Assembly (NCBI GenBank): GCA_000154345.1
Contig: DS480350.1
Coordinates: 372,001 to 436,000 of the forward strand
DNA: 64,000 nt
Reading direction: 5' to 3'
Source: [Clostridium] leptum DSM 753
GTDB lineage: Bacteria; Bacillota; Clostridia; Oscillospirales; Acutalibacteraceae
The notes under the pieces were generated by a model. That model saw only the letters and a list, made by a program, of their open reading frames with translations. It had not been told where the DNA came from and ran no database searches. Below are positions 61,699-64,000 of this stretch, piece after piece. Position 1 is the first letter of the stretch. Every line of letters begins with the position of its first letter. The position numbers and the translations under genes were made by a program.

Positions 61699-63444
61699 TT
61701 GCAGAAGCGCTTGGTGCTGATCAACGTGGGGGTGGTAATCATCGGCTTGATCGCCGCGGCCTTGCTGGCTATGCCCCTGGTGCGGAACCTGTATCTGGAG
61801 GAGTTTCACCGGACCTTGGACTCCGCTGTGATGCTTCTTACTACCGACGGCGATGAAATTCAGGAGGATCCGGAGGCCTTTGTCCAGCGGAAGCGGGAGG
61901 CCTTGCAGCAGGCGGGCCAGGATATCCGCCTGACAGTAATTACATTGGACGGCCAGGTGATTGGGGAAACCAGCAAGGACAATCCCACCGGCATCAATCC
62001 GGAGAATGAGAACCATCTGGGCCGGCCGGAGGTGCAGGAGGCGCTGCAAAGCGGCGTGGGCTTTGATACAAGAAAATCGGAAAGCACAGGAGAAACCTAC
62101 CTTTATGAGGCCAGAGTACTGGGAGATTATGTCCTGCGGGCGGCGATGCCTGTGACCGAGATGGACGAGGCCACCCGAAAGCTGAGCCTCTTCATGCTGG
62201 CGGGAGTCTGCTTGGGGGGAGCTATTGTGGCGGTGGTATCCGTTGTCAGCTCCCGGAACATTGTGCGCCCAATGCTTCGGCTCACCGAGGCCACCCGAAA
62301 GGTCGCGGCCGGTGATTTCGAGAGCCGGGTACCGGAGCACTACCCCAATGAAATCGGCCAGCTGGCCCAATCCTTTAACCGGATGGCGGATCAGACCCAA
62401 AAGGCGTTCTCCGAGCTGACAGAGCAGGGCCATCAGCTGGAGGCGGTGCTTCAGGGAATGGACGACGGCGTGCTGGCGGTAGACCAGTACGACAATATTC
62501 TGCTGTTTAACGAGCGGGTAAAGGCGCTGCTGCAAAATAGCGGACTGAAAATTGGAGAAAAGCTGGACGGCTCCATCGTGCTGTCCCAGCTCGCCGGATA
62601 CCTCAGAGAGGCCCTCGAGACCGACAGCGTGGTTCGTAAGGAAATTAAGCTGTCCAACCCGGAGCGGATTATGACTGTGTACGCCGCGCCCTTAAACGCG
62701 GAGGATGCAAAGGATGGCGGCCTGCTGGTGCTTTCCGATGTGACGGAAGTGAGAAAGCTTCAGCAGCTGAGAAGCGAGTTTGTAGCCAATGTGACCCATG
62801 AGCTGAAAACGCCCCTGACCTCGATTCGAGGGTTTATTGAGCTTTTAAAATCCGGCGACCGGGATGAGGAAACCCGTCAGTATTTTTATGACGTGCTGGA
62901 TATTGAGGCGGAGCGCCTTCATCATCTGATCGACGATATGCTGGTGCTTTCCCAGATTGAAAACGCTAAGGATGACGTTCAGACGGTGCCTTGCAATTTA
63001 AATCAGGAAATCGAAACTGTGCTTCGGCGGGCGAAGCCCATCGCTGAAAAAAACGGTATTGTGCTGCGGCTGGAGGCGGAAGAGGCGTTTTTGGTGGCAT
63101 CCTCGCCTACCAGGCTGCAGCAGCTTTTTGGGAACCTGGTGGAAAACGCGATCAAATACAATAAGCCCCAGGGGAGGGTAACGGTGACCTTGCAGCGTCA
63201 GCGGAATATGGTGCTGGTCAAGGTCAAGGATACCGGCATCGGGATTCCGCAGGAGCACCTGCCCCGGCTGTTCGAGCGGTTCTACCGGGTGGATTCCAGC
63301 CGCTCCCGCGAAATCGGCGGCACCGGCTTGGGCTTGTCTATCGTGAAGCATTTGGCCGGCCTGTACCACGGCGACGTCAGCGTGGAAAGCGTGGTAGGGG
63401 AGGGATCGGTGTTCACCGTCAGGCTGCCCTTATTAGAAGGGTAG
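61699..63444 (+). CDS. phoR: PhoR-type sensor histidine kinase
   Basis: A 581-residue membrane kinase starting at TTG with AAAAGGGG upstream. An N-terminal helix (VGVVIIGLIAAALLAM), an extracytoplasmic domain (about 30-155), a second helix (about 159-180), HAMP (TRKVAAGDFESRVPEHYPNE), a PAS domain (about 245-340), HisKA with H367 in ANVTHELKTPLTSIRG, and HATPase motifs N (NLVENAIKYNK), G1 (VKDTGIGIP) and G2 (GGTGLGLSIVKHLAG). It lies directly after the regulator. Its partner is split by the tet element, so signalling should stop at this point. Confidence 0.93.
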   Translation: MQKRLVLINVGVVIIGLIAAALLAMPLVRNLYLEEFHRTLDSAVMLLTTDGDEIQEDPEAFVQRKREALQQAGQDIRLTVITLDGQVIGETSKDNPTGINPENENHLGRPEVQEALQSGVGFDTRKSESTGETYLYEARVLGDYVLRAAMPVTEMDEATRKLSLFMLAGVCLGGAIVAVVSVVSSRNIVRPMLRLTEATRKVAAGDFESRVPEHYPNEIGQLAQSFNRMADQTQKAFSELTEQGHQLEAVLQGMDDGVLAVDQYDNILLFNERVKALLQNSGLKIGEKLDGSIVLSQLAGYLREALETDSVVRKEIKLSNPERIMTVYAAPLNAEDAKDGGLLVLSDVTEVRKLQQLRSEFVANVTHELKTPLTSIRGFIELLKSGDRDEETRQYFYDVLDIEAERLHHLIDDMLVLSQIENAKDDVQTVPCNLNQEIETVLRRAKPIAEKNGIVLRLEAEEAFLVASSPTRLQQLFGNLVENAIKYNKPQGRVTVTLQRQRNMVLVKVKDTGIGIPQEHLPRLFERFYRVDSSRSREIGGTGLGLSIVKHLAGLYHGDVSVESVVGEGSVFTVRLPLLEG

Positions 63445-63524
63445 GATAAAACGGTATTAAACAGCCTGCCTGCCGGGTAAAAAGGGACCCAGTGCTTATG
63501 CAGAGGGTGAAGCTGAAACGGCCG

Positions 63525-63560
63525 AAAGGGCGCTGTGCCAAAGAGTGCAGCGCCCTTTTT
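63525..63560 (+). terminator. Terminator after phoR
   Basis: GGGCGCTG (63528-63535) pairs with CAGCGCCC (63548-63555), with AAA/TTT extending the stem, followed by TTTTT. Confidence 0.9.
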
Positions 63561-63676
63561 ATATGAGCCGCTTATTGTTTGTCACAGAAAAAGGCCGTTT
63601 TTCCTAGACGGCAAAAAGCTTTCGCGGAAGAATGGGAAGAGGTGCCGCCGTTATGCGGCGGCTATACACTTAAGGC
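63561..63676. other. Short non-coding stretch
   Basis: Short overlapping frames (63535-63876, 63579-63797) pass through both terminators and have no RBS or motif, so no gene is called between the two terminators. Confidence 0.4.
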
Positions 63677-63704
63677 AAAACAGAGCCGGCGCGCCGGCTC
63701 TGTT
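63677..63704. terminator. Perfect palindrome, bidirectional terminator
   Basis: CAGAGCCGGCG (63681-63691) is exactly complementary to CGCCGGCTCTG (63692-63702), flanked by AAAA on the left and TTTT on the right. It can terminate in both directions. Confidence 0.75.
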
Positions 63705-63872
63705 TTACATTCTTCGGGAGTTTTTGGGAGGCGTTTTGACCGTCTCAGGTGGATTTTATCAGTTCACATATTTTTTACAAAATACAGGTCAAAATAAATC
63801 GCTTGGTACCTTGCAATTTAAAATTTTATCCACTATAATATGCATAATGCATTCTGAAAGGGAGGAAGAAGC

Positions 63873-64000
63873 ATGATGCCGGGAAGGATCACCGGGCCGA
63901 TGCCGGAAAGGATCATTGAATATCTGGGGGCCTGCGGGCGCTTTCTGCACTATAAAATGGGCGAAAAGGCGGGACGAAGACGCATTTTCACCATTTTGAG
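63873..64000 (+). CDS. Start of a gene cut by the window end (possibly MarR-like)
   Basis: From ATG 63873 (or 63876), with GGGAGGAAG upstream, 42 codons are visible: MPGRITGPMPERIIEYLGAC and GRFLHYKMGEKAGRRRIFTI. The first helix resembles MarR-type regulators, but the DNA-binding part lies outside the window, so the family is only a guess. Confidence 0.5.
   Translation, partial: MMPGRITGPMPERIIEYLGACGRFLHYKMGEKAGRRRIFTIL

Noticed and set aside
63535..63876. 113-codon ORF near the right end
   Set aside because: It crosses two strong terminators and has no RBS.

Overview
The window looks like chromosome from a spore-forming, Gram-positive anaerobe of the class Clostridia, probably a gut Oscillospiraceae-type organism. 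The evidence is low-to-moderate GC, strong AGGAGG ribosome binding sites, a CwlJ/GerQ-type spore gene pair, Gram-positive-style pst/pho genes, Tn4451-like TnpV genes and a Tet(O)-class resistance gene. This placement is inferred; there is no 16S gene or other marker.

Layout. (1) 1-6918 is host chromosome. A LacI-family regulator is followed by a sugar-type ABC importer (lipoprotein plus two permeases, no ATPase) and an FAD oxidoreductase, with three copies of a palindromic candidate operator. (2) 7081-43141 is a 36-kb composite island that splits a tRNA-Ser(CGA) gene in its anticodon loop. The 5' half lies at 43141-43101 and the 3' half at 7142-7081, both on the minus strand; joined, they give a complete cloverleaf. 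The island holds two related tyrosine-recombinase elements in tandem. Element 1 (about 7142-24637) has broken mobility genes, yet carries six apparently intact minus-strand cargo genes (20494-8768): an AAA ATPase with a DUF234-like end, a DruA/DUF4338-like protein, a P-loop ATPase, an unknown protein, a giant protein with a PD-(D/E)XK site and an FtsK-like motor, and an SfsA-like nuclease. I consider this a candidate undescribed defence system. Element 2 (about 24638-42903) has an intact mobility set (AlpA-like HTH, Cys-rich VLP, RepA-like ATPase, PC4-like protein, MobC-like proteins, ParB, integrase), a type I restriction-modification system with a GIY-YIG protein, and a decayed SIR2 plus retron-type RT-TOPRIM pair. 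Both elements carry a similar roughly 190-nt leader that looks like a structured RNA. An intact tRNA-Ser(CGA) sits inside the right end of the island, downstream of the promoter that served the split tRNA.

(3) 43234-50074 is host chromosome again: a cwlJ/gerQ-like pair, then pstS-pstC-pstA-pstB-phoU and the start of a phoB-type response regulator. (4) 50075-61076 is an 11-kb mobilizable element inserted inside that regulator gene. It carries tnpV, a ribosomal-protection tetracycline resistance gene with an attenuator leader, sigma-like regulators, a RepA-like ATPase, a MobV relaxase, ParB, a PC4-like protein and a TnpX/TndX-type large serine recombinase. (5) 61077-63444 holds the rest of the regulator and its PhoR-type kinase. 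The window ends in the first 43 codons of another gene.

How the parts fit together. The pst genes and the PhoB/PhoR pair form one phosphate-starvation module whose regulator is currently severed by the tet element; precise excision should restore it. The three mobile elements share a chassis (AlpA or sigma-like regulator, RepA-like ATPase, PC4-like protein, ParB, TnpV) but use different recombinases and cargo. All protein identities come from motifs and remembered family features; no database search was run.
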